Shown: positions 1 through 9,770, counted from the first letter of the stretch. The stretch: 64,000 bases of DNA from CAWUEZ02 sp963921355 (GCA_963921355.3 OZ001190.1:3100001-3164000); one strand, 5' to 3'. The notes: a model not told the origin generated them from the sequence alone. Translations and numbers: made by a program.

Positions 1-1335
1 GGCCGAATGCAGCTCGACGGCGGTCTCCAACACCGGATCATGGTCGTAGAAGATGTCGGCGTAGCGTCCGCCGACATGGGCGTACATGACGGCGTCTTCG
101 CCGGCCTCGCGCAGGGCGCGGAACAGGTCTGTCAAGGTGTGGGCGTCGGTGGCGATCTCGCTACGGTCTTCCAGCAAGGCGTGGGAACAGCGTCGGATCG
201 GGCGGCCTTCGGTGCGGAAATAGACGTTGTGGTCGCCGCCGACCGCGGTGTTGCCCGACCATTCGTATCCGGGAAACACCGTGAAGCGGCCGGGCTGGTC
301 GAGTTCGGCGGTCAGCGCATTCAGCCGCTTCCAGAAGGTGGGGGTGATCTGGAAATCGTTGCCCTGATGGGCGGCCGCATCCAGGAACGAGCGGTTGCGG
401 GCGAAATCGAAGTAATGCTCGATCGTGTTGGTGCCGACGGTCTCGCCGGACTGACCGTGCAGGTCGGCCCAGTATCCCGAGTGCGGACCGTCCTCGATCG
501 TGAGCGGCCCGGTGTGGGCCACGCTCTCCCCATCCCTGCGCACCTCGACCGTCACCGTGCCGGGCTCGGCCACGCTCAGGCCTTCCAGGGTGATGGCCGC
601 CTCGCCCCGGGGGAAGTCGATCGTCTCGGGCAGGCCGTCGATCGGCTGCGACGGGTGCAGGGTCAGACGCCCTGTACCCCGGTCGCTCGGGTTTCCCCAA
701 CGGTCCTCGGCCTTGATGCCGAGGTGGAAGACCTCGCCCGGTCGGCGCAGGGTCGGCAGCACAGCCAGCCAGCGCGCGACCGGCCCGGCCACCATCGGCA
801 CATACAGACGCGGCCCGGGCAGCTCCTGGAAGTTACCGGTTGCCTGGATGTCCGCCATCACCACGAAATCCCGCCCGCCTTCGATGAAGGTCTGGGTCAG
901 CATGCCGGGCGAGCCGGCCGAGGTGTCGCCAAGGGTGATTTCAATCTGTTCACCGGGGCGCAGGTAGCCGCCGCGCTGGGTGACGGTCAGCACGCCGGTG
1001 AACGGGCGAAATCCGCTGTTGTCGAAGCGCAGGTTTAGCCGGCCCTCGCCGTTGCTGCTGGCGGTGACGTAGTTCGGAGCCTTGGGGCCCGTCATCTGCG
1101 GCACTCCGGCATCGGTGATCCAACGCCAGGCGAGACGAATACCGCCGGTATCGTCGATCCCGAGCTTGCCGACGGTGTAAGTCACCGTGAACGTCCGGTA
1201 GGTCCGCACTTCCGCCGGTCCGTCCGGCGACAGGGTGGCGGTCCCGAACAGCTCGTCCTGGTCACCGGGACGGACCCCCGGCCGGTTGTCGCCGACCAGG
1301 GCCCGGTCCACCGCCTTGAAGTGCCGACCCGACAT
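1..1335 (-). CDS. DUF3604 family protein, 3' end outside the window
   Basis: The frame stays open from ATG 1335 to the window edge, giving 445 residues without a stop. A GGGGAGG ribosome-binding site lies 5 bases upstream, which fixes the start. The first ~280 residues are beta-rich and contain no motif I recognise. The metal-site region begins at YWADLHGQSGETVGTN, followed by HQGNDF, FPGYEWSG, GGDHNVYFR and YAHVGGRYADI. These His/Asp/Glu motifs are characteristic of DUF3604, a family related to PHP-type metal-dependent phosphoesterases. No activity is established for this group, so a metal-dependent hydrolase is only an inference. The remaining C-terminal part lies left of base 1. No signal peptide is evident. 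Confidence 0.8.
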   Translation of the reverse strand, partial: MSGRHFKAVDRALVGDNRPGVRPGDQDELFGTATLSPDGPAEVRTYRTFTVTYTVGKLGIDDTGGIRLAWRWITDAGVPQMTGPKAPNYVTASSNGEGRLNLRFDNSGFRPFTGVLTVTQRGGYLRPGEQIEITLGDTSAGSPGMLTQTFIEGGRDFVVMADIQATGNFQELPGPRLYVPMVAGPVARWLAVLPTLRRPGEVFHLGIKAEDRWGNPSDRGTGRLTLHPSQPIDGLPETIDFPRGEAAITLEGLSVAEPGTVTVEVRRDGESVAHTGPLTIEDGPHSGYWADLHGQSGETVGTNTIEHYFDFARNRSFLDAAAHQGNDFQITPTFWKRLNALTAELDQPGRFTVFPGYEWSGNTAVGGDHNVYFRTEGRPIRRCSHALLEDRSEIATDAHTLTDLFRALREAGEDAVMYAHVGGRYADIFYDHDPVLETAVELHSA

Positions 1336-1383
1336 GCACGCCTCCCCAAACCGTCACTGTGCGATCCCGAAGGACCGGCGACC

Positions 1384-1811
1384 TCAGCCGCTCTCCGCCT
1401 TCAGGATGGCGGCGATTTCATCGTTGAGCTGAGAGAGCATCTTGCGGCGTTTGTCGCTGTCGCTCTGATACGCCTTCATCACGGCGTCGGTCGCCAGAAA
1501 GACCGATGGAAGACCCGCTTGACGATCGGTCCAGCGTCATCGTACTCGCGCGCCAGTTCGGTGTAATTGAGGCGGATGCATTCGACCTCTTCGATCGCGG
1601 TCGCGGTGCTGCGAAAGACCGGATGGGGCTTGCCGTCCACGATGCTTCGGAACCCCAGCAAGGTGCCGGCGCCGAAGACATACTGTCGGGGCAGGGCCCG
1701 CATGGTGACCCGCACCGATCCTCGCACCAGAAGAATGACGGAGGTAACCGGTGTTCCCTCCCGAACGATCGTCTGATTCTGGAAGTAGACGCTGCGATCT
1801 AGGAAGTCCAT
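1384..1811 (-). pseudogene. Cyclic-nucleotide-binding-like protein, frameshifted
   Basis: ATG 1811 opens a CRP-like beta-roll (residues ~10-85, with VTSVILLVRGSVRV and FGAGTLLGF). The frame then stops at 1479 after ...FHRSFWRPTP. One base over, the sequence continues as a helical tail (VFLATDAVMKAYQSDSD to ILKAESG) and stops at 1384. The tail resembles the C-terminal helix of the upstream paralogue at 1839-2327, so the two pieces look like one gene with a one-base shift near 1495-1515. Restoring one base gives about 142 residues. There is no helix-turn-helix, so this would not be a CRP-type transcription factor. It follows the paralogue by 27 bp on the same strand. Whether the shift is real or a base-call error cannot be told from the sequence. 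Confidence 0.6.
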
Positions 1812-1838
1812 GGAAGCGGTCTGGCCTCTGACCTGGTT

Positions 1839-2327
1839 CTAAGGGGTGACGTCGCGGTCGACGAGGAGGGCGTCGAGCGCGTCGCGGGTCTCCGCGTCGG
1901 CATCATGACCGTCCAGGATCATGTCAAGTTCGCGCTTGGTCTTGGCGACGACCCGGGACACCCGCTTTTCGGTCTGCTGGTTTGTTTCCAGGATCCGAAG
2001 CGCGGTTCGGGTCAGCGCGACGAGGCATGTCTTGAGCCGCGGCGACAGGCCTTTGATGCGTTTCGCCACGTCATCCGCATCCAGCACCTCCACGACAACG
2101 GGGCTGACCGCCGACACGTCGGCATAGAACTTCGGTGCCGCGGTCCCTTCTATGATGTCCCGCAGTCCGATGAGCGTTCCCGGTCCGAAGACGAGGTTTC
2201 GGCGATCGGACGGGAGCGGAGCGGATACCGACCCTTGGCGGATGAGGTAGATCTCGCGGACCGGGGCACCCGCCTCGGCCAGCATCGCCCCGGCATCGAA
2301 AGTCTTGGTCGATCTTTGGACTGTCAT
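1839..2327 (-). CDS. Stand-alone cyclic-nucleotide-binding-like domain protein
   Basis: This is a 162-residue protein starting at MTVQRSTKTFDAG. ATG 2327 has AGAAG about 8 bases upstream; the frame stays open further upstream, but that part has no family character. Residues ~8-95 form a cNMP-binding-like beta-roll (AGAPVREIYLIRQGSVSA, LVFGPGTLIGLRDIIEGT). The usual phosphate-binding signature (GE-L/M-A with a following Arg) is replaced by FGPGTLIGLRDI, so nucleotide binding is doubtful. The last ~60 residues are helical and highly charged, with no DNA-binding domain. It is the first gene of a two-gene unit with the frameshifted paralogue at 1384-1811. Its role is unknown. Confidence 0.65.
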   Translation of the reverse strand: MTVQRSTKTFDAGAMLAEAGAPVREIYLIRQGSVSAPLPSDRRNLVFGPGTLIGLRDIIEGTAAPKFYADVSAVSPVVVEVLDADDVAKRIKGLSPRLKTCLVALTRTALRILETNQQTEKRVSRVVAKTKRELDMILDGHDADAETRDALDALLVDRDVTP

Positions 2328-2479
2328 TACGAAAACTTCTGACGCGGTTTCTCGAACCACGGTCAAGCCTATTGCCCCGCTGAGCGGTGATCCACCGATT
2401 TCAACACCTCTCGATGACGGCCGATGAAGGAGGTGGTATGGATTTGCCTCAATAGAGTGATGAGTTGTGGAGGGGTCCC

Positions 2480-3300
2480 ATGCGGGCTGCGGCACTGGGG
2501 TTGCTGCTGGGTATGTTTGTGTTCGGCCATGGCGGCGCGGCGCTCGCTCAACAGGCAGGCGGGTTCACCGTCGATGTTCCGGACGTGGACAATTTCGTCA
2601 CGATCGGTGTGGCGGGTCTTCCGGACTACATCGGATCCGATGACTACACGGTCGGGATCGGGCCTGCGGGACTGGTGAAGCCCTGGGGCAACGACCGCTA
2701 CATCCGGCTGGTCGCGACTGAGCTCGGCGTGAACATCCTGAATCAATGCAACTGGAGTTTCGGGCCGGTCTTCAACTACCGTTTTCCGCGTGATGACGTG
2801 GAGGACTCGGCGGTCGATGACTTCGACGACGTGGACGCCGCCTTGGAGGCCGGCGCTTTCGTCGGCTACTCCTGGATCTCCGACGAAGACCCCCGCCATC
2901 GGCTCAGCGTGTCGCTCCAGGGATTGCAGGATGTCAGCGGGACCCATGAGGGTTTTCTGGCGACCGCGTCGGCCCGCTACTTCGTTCCGGTGGCCGGCCG
3001 CTGACCCTGGCAGCCAGGATCTCCACAACCTACGCCAGCAACGACTACATGGACACCTATTTCGGGGTGAATTCGGGTGACGCGATCGCCAGTGGCCTGC
3101 CGACCTTCTCGGCCTCCGGCGGCGTCCGCGATGTCAGTTTTCCGCTGATGGCGCTGTTTTCGTTCAGCCCGAACTGGCATATCGCCGCCGGCGGGATCAT
3201 CCGCGTGCTGATGGACGACGCGGCCGACAGCCCGATTGTCGACGACCGTGGATCAACGACCGACATCATCGCCGGCATTGGCATCGCCTACGCCTGGTAG
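2480..3300 (+). pseudogene. MipA/OmpV family outer-membrane protein, frameshifted
   Basis: ATG 2480 follows a strong GGAGGGG site and opens a signal peptide (AAALGLLLGMFVFGHGGAAL, cleaved near ALAQQ). The MipA/OmpV beta-barrel follows (GVAGLPDYIGSDDY, VGYSWISDEDPRHRL, ARYFVPVAGR) until TGA at 3002-3004. One frame over, the sequence continues without a gap as LTLAARISTTYASNDYMDTYF and ends with the C-terminal strand GIGIAYAW at 3300. The STTYASNDYMDTYFGV segment is the most typical part of the family. A single missing base near 2995-3003 explains the break; repaired, the protein would have about 273 residues. Family members are outer-membrane proteins, some scaffolding murein enzymes. Confidence 0.8.
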
Positions 3301-3408
3301 CCCGGGGCCTTGGTCGACAGGCGGCATCCAAACATCCGGTGACGGCCGCCTTTCGGCAGACGTAGCGGCCGACATCATCTTCGGCCGCCATTTTCAGTAT
3401 CTGACGTT

Positions 3409-5112
3409 TCAGAGAAGCCCGAACGGGTCGCTGCTGCCTGCCACGACGGCGGCGTATTCAGGGTCGAGCGAAGGATCCTTCCCGGCGGCTGCAGGAGCGG
3501 GGTCCGCCGTGGCGGTAAGGCTGCTGCTGGATTGTGAGGCGACCTTCAGCGTGTAGCTACCCGTGTAGAACCAATACCCATCAACCTCCAGGTAGTGGGT
3601 CCCGCTGGTCGTTGGGGTGTAGGTGAGATAGGCGTCGCGACCTGCGCCGCTGTCCCAGTTGTAGGCGAGCAGGCTGCCGGAGGAATCCCGGACATACAGC
3701 TCCGGGTCATAAATGGTGCCGCCGCCGGACGCGGATCCCCGCGCCTGGATCACGACCGTCTCACCGGACGTGAACTCGGTGCGGAACCAGTCGCGATCGC
3801 CCCAGTATCCGATCGTGCCGGTGACCGACTGATCGACACCGACATACCCCGACGTGGCCGTCGAGCGCGGCAGATCCGCGCTGCCCTCGGATACCGCCGG
3901 CTCTTCCGTGACGATCGGAACTTCGGTGGTGTCGGACGGCGCGCCGCTGGTGACCCGGCCCTCGGCGAAACCGTGGTTGATGTAGTGGGCGGCAGCCAGG
4001 GATTCGTCACCGGCGAAAGCCGCGGCGAGATCGGCGTTGGCAGCGAGATAGGCATCGGCATCGAAGGTAGTGGCGCGCCCTTCAGCTTGACTGGTGTTGA
4101 GGTAGTGCAGCGCCCCGGTGGCTCGATCGGCACCGAAAGCGCTCATGAGATCGGCGTGGCTGGCGATGTATTCGAGGCCGTCGAAATCCACCGTCCGACC
4201 TTCGTAAACGCCGAGATCGATGTAGTGCGCCCGCGCTGCGCTCGCGTCGCGACCGAACGCGGTTTCGAGATCGCTGTAGGACGCGATGTACTCGAGGCCG
4301 TTGAAAACCGGATCCACATAGGTCGACAACGCGTAGGACACGGAACCCGCGTGGTCGTGCAGAAAGTACGTGGTCTGACCGTCGGCCGGATCCGGGTTTG
4401 ACTGCGGCCCGGCGCCGCCCATCTGCAGGGTGCTGACCATCTCGTCGAACGACAGCCGGTCGGAGGTCACGCCTTCGACCAGGGCCTGAACTGTGGTCAC
4501 GGTGGCGGCGACGGCCGGTGCTGCGAAACTCGTACCGTTGATCCCGGCCGAGGGCACGTCCTCGCCATCCGCCAGGATGTGCACGGCCGATGGGCTGCTC
4601 TGCGAGAACCAGGTCGGGTTGCCGCTGCCATCATGGCTACCCACCGAGATCACATTGGACAGTGCGGCCGGGTATAGGGCGCTTTCAAACGTGCTCGAGG
4701 ATCCGCCATTTCCGGAGGCGGCGACGCTGATGATCCCGCGCGAGGCGAGGGCATCAATCTGCGCCTGGAATCCGGCAGACGCAGTCCAACTGCTGCCACC
4801 GAAGCTCATGTTGACAGCGCCGACATGCCAGCCCTGGTCGTGCAGGGTCACCACCTGCGAAAGCGCGTTGTTGATCGCCGTCGACGACCAGAAATACTCG
4901 CTGTTGCTGGAAACCTGCAGGTCCAGGCGTTCCAGGGCCGGGTTGGTCTGCTCCACGGTTTCGGCAACCCAGGACCCATGGGAAACGGTGCGCCCACCAT
5001 CGGTTTCGTTGTTGCCGTAGTAGAAGTCGTACTCGTACAGATTGGCGCCGTGCGAGGCTTCAGCCTCGTCGGTAACGCCACTATCGACGATCGCTACTGA
5101 CCATACACCCAT
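3409..5112 (-). CDS. Subtilisin-like (S8) serine protease with 38-residue repeats and PPC domain
   Basis: This is a 567-residue protein. The catalytic triad is visible as Asp10 (VAIVDSGV), His45 (VSHGSWVAE) and Ser195 (GTSFAAP), with oxyanion Asn135 in AASGNGG. The protease domain begins at residue 1, without signal peptide or propeptide. Residues ~268-385 hold three repeats of about 38 residues built on F-(D/N)-x-x-x-Y-(I/L)-A-x-x-x-DL...HY...EGR, a module seen in secreted alphaproteobacterial proteins. The C-terminus (~430-545) is a pre-peptidase C-terminal beta-sandwich (SVTGTIGYWGDRDWF, LEVDGYWFYTGSYTLKV). With no Sec signal, type I secretion is a reasonable inference. No transporter genes are nearby. 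Confidence 0.88.
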   Translation of the reverse strand: MGVWSVAIVDSGVTDEAEASHGANLYEYDFYYGNNETDGGRTVSHGSWVAETVEQTNPALERLDLQVSSNSEYFWSSTAINNALSQVVTLHDQGWHVGAVNMSFGGSSWTASAGFQAQIDALASRGIISVAASGNGGSSSTFESALYPAALSNVISVGSHDGSGNPTWFSQSSPSAVHILADGEDVPSAGINGTSFAAPAVAATVTTVQALVEGVTSDRLSFDEMVSTLQMGGAGPQSNPDPADGQTTYFLHDHAGSVSYALSTYVDPVFNGLEYIASYSDLETAFGRDASAARAHYIDLGVYEGRTVDFDGLEYIASHADLMSAFGADRATGALHYLNTSQAEGRATTFDADAYLAANADLAAAFAGDESLAAAHYINHGFAEGRVTSGAPSDTTEVPIVTEEPAVSEGSADLPRSTATSGYVGVDQSVTGTIGYWGDRDWFRTEFTSGETVVIQARGSASGGGTIYDPELYVRDSSGSLLAYNWDSGAGRDAYLTYTPTTSGTHYLEVDGYWFYTGSYTLKVASQSSSSLTATADPAPAAAGKDPSLDPEYAAVVAGSSDPFGLL

Positions 5113-5381
5113 CTATACAGCCACTCATCTCGCGATCCCGCCCCACGCAACGTAACCATACCCTCAAAAGAAACAAGAGGAAGAAGTGAGATTGACAATC
5201 TAACGTTGGCGAAAAAAAGGGACACTGCGATGGGCGATCGGAACGGGTTTCTCGTGAACACCCATCTTACCGACATCTCCCCGGATTCTCGCTAGCATAG
5301 ACCGATTGGGCGTGTCCTCTGCCCAGGCCGGCACCCCTTCGGGCTGGCGACACGGTGTCCAGAGGCAGGGGTATCTTCAAG

Positions 5382-6077
5382 ATGACCGACTACACCCTCT
5401 ATTACTGGCCGATCCCGTTCCGCGGAGAGTTCATCCGTGCGGTTATGGCTCACGTTCATGCGACGTGGGAGGAGGCGGGTGTCGATGCGATTGTCGCGCT
5501 CAAGAGCATGGCGCCGCCGGAGCAGCCGGTCCCGCTGATGGCGCCGCCGGTTCTGACCGATCACCGCGCCGGCCTGTCGATGGCTCAGATGCCGGCGATC
5601 CTCGACTACCTCGGCCGCAAACACGGCCTGCTGCCCGAAGATCCGGTGCGCGCCGCGCTGACGGTGAAGCTGATCGCCGATACGAATGACGTGCTCTACG
5701 AGATGACCCTGCACAACGGAGCCCAGATGTGGGACCGGGCCGCCTGGACGTCCTATCTGCCCCGCCTTGGTCGGTGGATGGGTGTGTTCGAGGAAACCGG
5801 TCGTCGCCACGGATTGACCGCCGAAGGGGGCCACGTCCTCGGCGGCGAGGCCCCTGGGCTTGCCGACCTGGTCACCGCGACCCTGTGGGGAATGATGACG
5901 GCGAAACTGCCGACGCTGCGCCCGTCGCTGGATGCGGAAGCGCCTTCGATCGCCGGGCTTTGTGATCGGATCGCCGCCCTGCCGGAACAGGCGGAGCTTC
6001 GTGCCCGCAGCGATGCCGCCTATGGAGATGGGTGGTGCAGCGGCCAGATCGAAGCGTCGCTTCGGGCGGTGATCTGA
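5382..6077 (+). CDS. Glutathione S-transferase family protein
   Basis: This is a 231-residue protein with the two-domain GST pattern. The N-terminal thioredoxin-like half starts MTDYTLYYWPIPFRGEFIRA and includes the glutathione-contacting LSMAQMPAILDYLGRK segment. The C-terminal helical half contains the GEAPGLADLVTATLWG helix. I chose ATG 5382 because MTDYTLYYW is the usual family start. A GTG at 5355 would add nine uncharacteristic residues. It stands alone between the divergent protease gene and the FIST operon. The substrate cannot be inferred. Confidence 0.85.
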   Translation: MTDYTLYYWPIPFRGEFIRAVMAHVHATWEEAGVDAIVALKSMAPPEQPVPLMAPPVLTDHRAGLSMAQMPAILDYLGRKHGLLPEDPVRAALTVKLIADTNDVLYEMTLHNGAQMWDRAAWTSYLPRLGRWMGVFEETGRRHGLTAEGGHVLGGEAPGLADLVTATLWGMMTAKLPTLRPSLDAEAPSIAGLCDRIAALPEQAELRARSDAAYGDGWCSGQIEASLRAVI

Positions 6078-6303
6078 GAGGCGGTCTGAACGGCAGCCGG
6101 TGCCAGGCAGCACCGGGAGCGCAGCCACGGTCGATCCCGGCCGCAGCTTGGCGCAGGCCATCAGACCCAGTACTCTCTCGTTGTGCGGTATCGGCGTCCA
6201 TCCATCGGCGGTTGCCTGTGGTGTCTTGCTGGGTCCGACCTAGAAATCAAAGAACAGCCTCCTCGGATCTGCGTCGCCGGCCGCGAAGCTTGGGGAGGGG
6301 GTC

Positions 6304-7515
6304 ATGCTGGAATTCCGATCTGGCAGCAGCAATGCTGTTAACGCTCAGTCCGCGGTTTCCGAGTGTATGGAGCGCGCCTTTCACGACGCCGACCCGAAGG
6401 ACTGCCGGCTCCTGATCATCTATGCGACCGTGGGTCACAACTTCCCGCAATTGATCTCGGCGGCACGCCAGGTCTGTCCGGGTGCGAGCGTCGTCGGCGG
6501 CAGTGGCAGCGGGGTGATTGCGACCGAGGGCGTGAGCGAGAACATGCGCTCAATGGCTCTGATGGCGATCTCGGGTGACGACGTGTTTGTCGCGTCCGGC
6601 TCGGGCCTGACCGGCCGAACTTCCGAGTCTCTGGGACGGTCTGTGGCCGCGAATCTCAAGGCCCAGTCGGACGATATTTCAATGGTTTACGTTCTCAGTG
6701 CGGGGCTCGATGTGTCGGGAGACCGTGTGATCGCCGGGATCGAATCCGTGTTCGGCCCGGACATCTGCTGCTTCGGTTTGACGACCGCGGACAACGGCAA
6801 GGCCAAGCACACGTTCCAGTTCCATGACGAGGCGGTCATGGAGGACGGCCTGGTCCTGGTCGGGTTTGCTGACCCGTCGCTCGAACTCCTGACCGGGGTC
6901 CATCACGGGTCCGTCCCGTTGGACGCTGTCACGTTCACGGTCACCAAATGCGATGCCAACCAAGTGCTGGAGTTGGATGGGCAACCGGCCTGGCCGGCGC
7001 TGATGGCCAAGCTCGGCCTCCCGGCTGACACGCCACCCTCGGATGCACTGCCCATCGCCGGGCTCGGCATGGACCTGAGCGACGAGGAAAGCGCCGAGTA
7101 CCACAATCCCCAGATCCTTAGGGTGCCGATCAAAGTGGCCGACGACCGGCAGTCGTTCTTCCTGCCGACCTCGGTTCAGGTCGGGACCAGATACGTCCTG
7201 ATGGAGCGGGACGAACAGCACATATTCGACGGCGTTGATCGGCTTATGGAGCGGCTTCGGGAAGACCTCAGTGGGCGCCGGCCCATCGCCGTTTTCCACG
7301 CTGACTGCATGGCCCGGGGGCGTCTGATGTTCAACCGCGTTCTCAAGGACGAGATCATCGCGAAGATGCAGTATCCGCTCTGCGGTGAGGAGATCGTTCC
7401 CTGGCTCGGTGTCTACGGGTTCAGCGAGTACGCGCAACTGGCCGGCAGGAACCAGTTCCACAGCTACACGACCTCTCTCTTCCGGATTGTGCGCAAGCAG
7501 GGGTACCAGGCTTAG
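6304..7515 (+). CDS. FIST domain sensory protein (FIST_N plus FIST_C)
   Basis: This 403-residue cytoplasmic protein has no signal peptide or membrane segment. The N-terminal FIST domain (~1-200) includes LLIIYATVGHNFPQLISAA and ASVVGGSGSGVIATEGV. The FIST_C domain (~215-385) includes PVLF-like turns and the typical FHADCMARGRLMFNR. FIST domains are predicted small-ligand sensors found beside signalling output domains. The start at ATG 6304 has a GGGGAGGGGG site directly upstream. Only 20 bp separate its stop from the GAF-cyclase gene, so the pair probably forms a sensor-cyclase unit. Confidence 0.88.
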   Translation: MLEFRSGSSNAVNAQSAVSECMERAFHDADPKDCRLLIIYATVGHNFPQLISAARQVCPGASVVGGSGSGVIATEGVSENMRSMALMAISGDDVFVASGSGLTGRTSESLGRSVAANLKAQSDDISMVYVLSAGLDVSGDRVIAGIESVFGPDICCFGLTTADNGKAKHTFQFHDEAVMEDGLVLVGFADPSLELLTGVHHGSVPLDAVTFTVTKCDANQVLELDGQPAWPALMAKLGLPADTPPSDALPIAGLGMDLSDEESAEYHNPQILRVPIKVADDRQSFFLPTSVQVGTRYVLMERDEQHIFDGVDRLMERLREDLSGRRPIAVFHADCMARGRLMFNRVLKDEIIAKMQYPLCGEEIVPWLGVYGFSEYAQLAGRNQFHSYTTSLFRIVRKQGYQA

Positions 7516-7535
7516 GTACGGTTGCGGGTGTCGAC

Positions 7536-9026
7536 ATGACGGAGCGCCGACGATCCTACGAAGAACTCGAGGCGATCTGCACCCGACTGGAGGCGCGCGC
7601 CGGCGAGCATCTGGTGCTGCAGCGCGACCTGAGCCGCGCGAAGGATCAGGTCGATAGCGAATTGATGCGGTTCAAGTCCTTTCAGGAATACACCACAAAG
7701 ACCCTGGATGCCGACAGCGACGACACCTTCTACCAGTTGACGCTGGAGGCGATCATCGAGGCCTTCGAGCTTGAACTGGCGCTGTTCCTGCGGGTCGACA
7801 AGGAAACGCCGCGACGGTTCCGGGTTGCCGCGCGGTTCGGATGTGACGAAGCCCCGGATGCGCTGCCCTTCGATCCCGAGTGGTTCCCGGGGGCTGAAAG
7901 CCGGATTGCCGAAACGGGTGATGTCCTTTTCGATCAATGGCCGACGCTGAATCTGGCAACGGCGATCATCTGCCCGTTTCGTGACCGCGAAGGCAATCTG
8001 GAGGGCGCAGTTCTCGCGGGTGTGACCACCGACGGCATGGATTTCTACGAGCAGATCCGTGATGAGATCCGGGTCCCGTTTTCGGTCCTTGTCCGCCAGG
8101 CGGGGGGCCTCTGGATCAATCGGCAACTCACCGCAGGGGTTCTGGCGCAGAACGAACGGCTATCGAACCTGACCAAGTCCTACAGCCGGTTTGTGCCCTT
8201 TTAGTTCCTCGATCTGCTGGGTCGCTCCAGCATCGAGGAGATCGCAACGGGCGACAGCGCGCTGCGCACCATGAGCGTTCTGTTCGCTGACATCCGCGGG
8301 TTCACGACGCTCTCCGAACGTCTTGGGCCGACAGAGATCTTTGTGGCGCTGAACGCGTTCCTGGCGACCATGGAGCCGCTGGTCGCGCGCGAGAATGGCT
8401 TCATCAACCAGTATCTGGGCGATGCGATCATGGCGCTGTTCCCGGGATCCGCCGATGCCGCTCTGCGGTGCGCTGAGGCCATGCTCGAGACCCAGACCGT
8501 GTTCAATGAGGAACGGGAGGCCAGAGGCGAGCGGGCGATCGAGTTCGGCCTGGGCATCAATACGGGCCGGCTGATGATTGGGGCGTTGGGCGGTGGAGAA
8601 CGCTTGGATTCAAACGTCATCGGCGACACCGCCAACCTGGCGTCACGGGTTGAAGGGCTGACCAAGACCTATGGGGTTTGCGCCATCTTCACGGACGGCA
8701 CGCGCGAACGTCTTGAGCAGCCGGAAGCCCTTATGTTCCGCGAGATCGACCGGGTCGTGGTCAAGGGAAGAACAAACGTCAGCACGATCTATGAACTGAT
8801 CCCGCGACGTTCGAGTACTCGGTATGCCGAGCCCGGCATGCTCGCCGAGGCGATCTCGTTGTACCGCGCGGGCGCTTTCGAGGCTGCGAAAGCACAGTTC
8901 GAACATTGCGCCGCGAGCGCTGAGGATGACCCGATACCGCCGCTCTACGTTGTGCGATGCGAGAGGTTTCTTACGAGCGCGCCGCGGGACTGGGATGGCG
9001 TGTGGATGTTGGACGCGAAGCGGTAG
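7536..9026 (+). pseudogene. GAF-class III adenylate/guanylate cyclase, interrupted by an in-frame TAG
   Basis: The reading frame from ATG 7536 to TGA 9026 is a single 496-residue protein except for TAG at 8202-8204 (codon 223). Residues 1-50 are a coiled coil, 55-190 a GAF-like domain, and 222 onward a class III cyclase. The stop falls inside the conserved cyclase entry, SRFVPF-stop-FLDLLGR, where related proteins usually have Gln, His or Arg. A CAG to TAG change would explain it. The catalytic core is intact downstream: MSVLFADIRGFTTLSE with the metal-binding Asp, YLGDAIMALFPG, GLGINTGR, and DTANLASRVEGL. ATG 8271 could restart a catalytic domain without its GAF regulator. Partner of the FIST gene 20 bp upstream. 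Confidence 0.85.
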
Positions 9027-9098
9027 GTCGGTCCGAGAACCGTTTCATGGGCCTTCGCTCGCCTTGGACGTGGCCGTCGTGGCTGTTTGGCGCGAGCG

Positions 9099-9770
9099 TC
9101 ATTGCCGGCTCCGGAGCGCTGACGGAAGGCCGGCGGCGAGCACCACAACGATCGCGCCTAACGGAGCCGCTGCTTCCCAGGTTCCAAGGGTCATCAGGGT
9201 CGCCGCACTGACAAGGCACCAAAGCAGCGGAACCGGCATGGTGAACCAGATCGCTGGCCGGCTTCCGGCGGCGAGCACTGCGGCCAGGCTGACGAGCGCG
9301 GTCGGATCCGGTGCCAGAGCGAAGATCTCTGCGCCGCTGAACGGTCGCCCTGCGAGTGTGGCGATGAACGGGTGCAGGACCAGGGCATAGACGCAGAGGC
9401 CGACTGCCGCCCAACGCACCCCACGGTTTGACGTGGGGCGCAAGCCGTCACCCAGCACGCCGACCAGGGCCAGCAGCCCGGCCTGGAGAAGAAGCACCGG
9501 GACCAGATCTGCGGCCAGCCAGTTGATTGTGGCGTAGCGCGGCAGGAAGGTCAGGGCGCTGGTCGCCCAGGCCAGGGCCAGGATCGTGGCGATCGCCCGC
9601 CCGGCCCAGGGTGTGGGTCGGATCAGCAGGACCGCAAGCGCCAGGCCGGCAATGAGGGCGGGGATCTGCGCCGGCCAGAGGGCCGCGTTGTGGAGTTCGA
9701 ACAGCCGCCAGTAGACCGGCTCGGAGAACAGCAGGAAGTCCTCCGGCCGGTAGCTCAGCCAGCTGTCCAT
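9099..9770 (-). CDS. DUF6064 family integral membrane protein
   Basis: This 223-residue protein is dominated by six or seven hydrophobic helices (for example IPALIAGLALAVLLI, LVPVLLLQAGLLALVGV). The N-terminus MDSWLSYRPEDFLLFSEPVYW resembles the DUF6064 signature around FLLFS and LHNAALWP. Function is unknown. ATG 9770 shares its A with the TGA of the upstream aldo/keto reductase (TGATG), so the two are translationally coupled. A membrane partner for the exported reductase is possible but unproven. Confidence 0.7.
   Translation of the reverse strand: MDSWLSYRPEDFLLFSEPVYWRLFELHNAALWPAQIPALIAGLALAVLLIRPTPWAGRAIATILALAWATSALTFLPRYATINWLAADLVPVLLLQAGLLALVGVLGDGLRPTSNRGVRWAAVGLCVYALVLHPFIATLAGRPFSGAEIFALAPDPTALVSLAAVLAAGSRPAIWFTMPVPLLWCLVSAATLMTLGTWEAAAPLGAIVVVLAAGLPSALRSRQ

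Noticed and set aside
5094..5276. A 60-codon frame upstream of the subtilase that might be a leader peptide gene
   Set aside because: It overlaps the protease start in another frame, has no ribosome-binding site and no recognisable motif.
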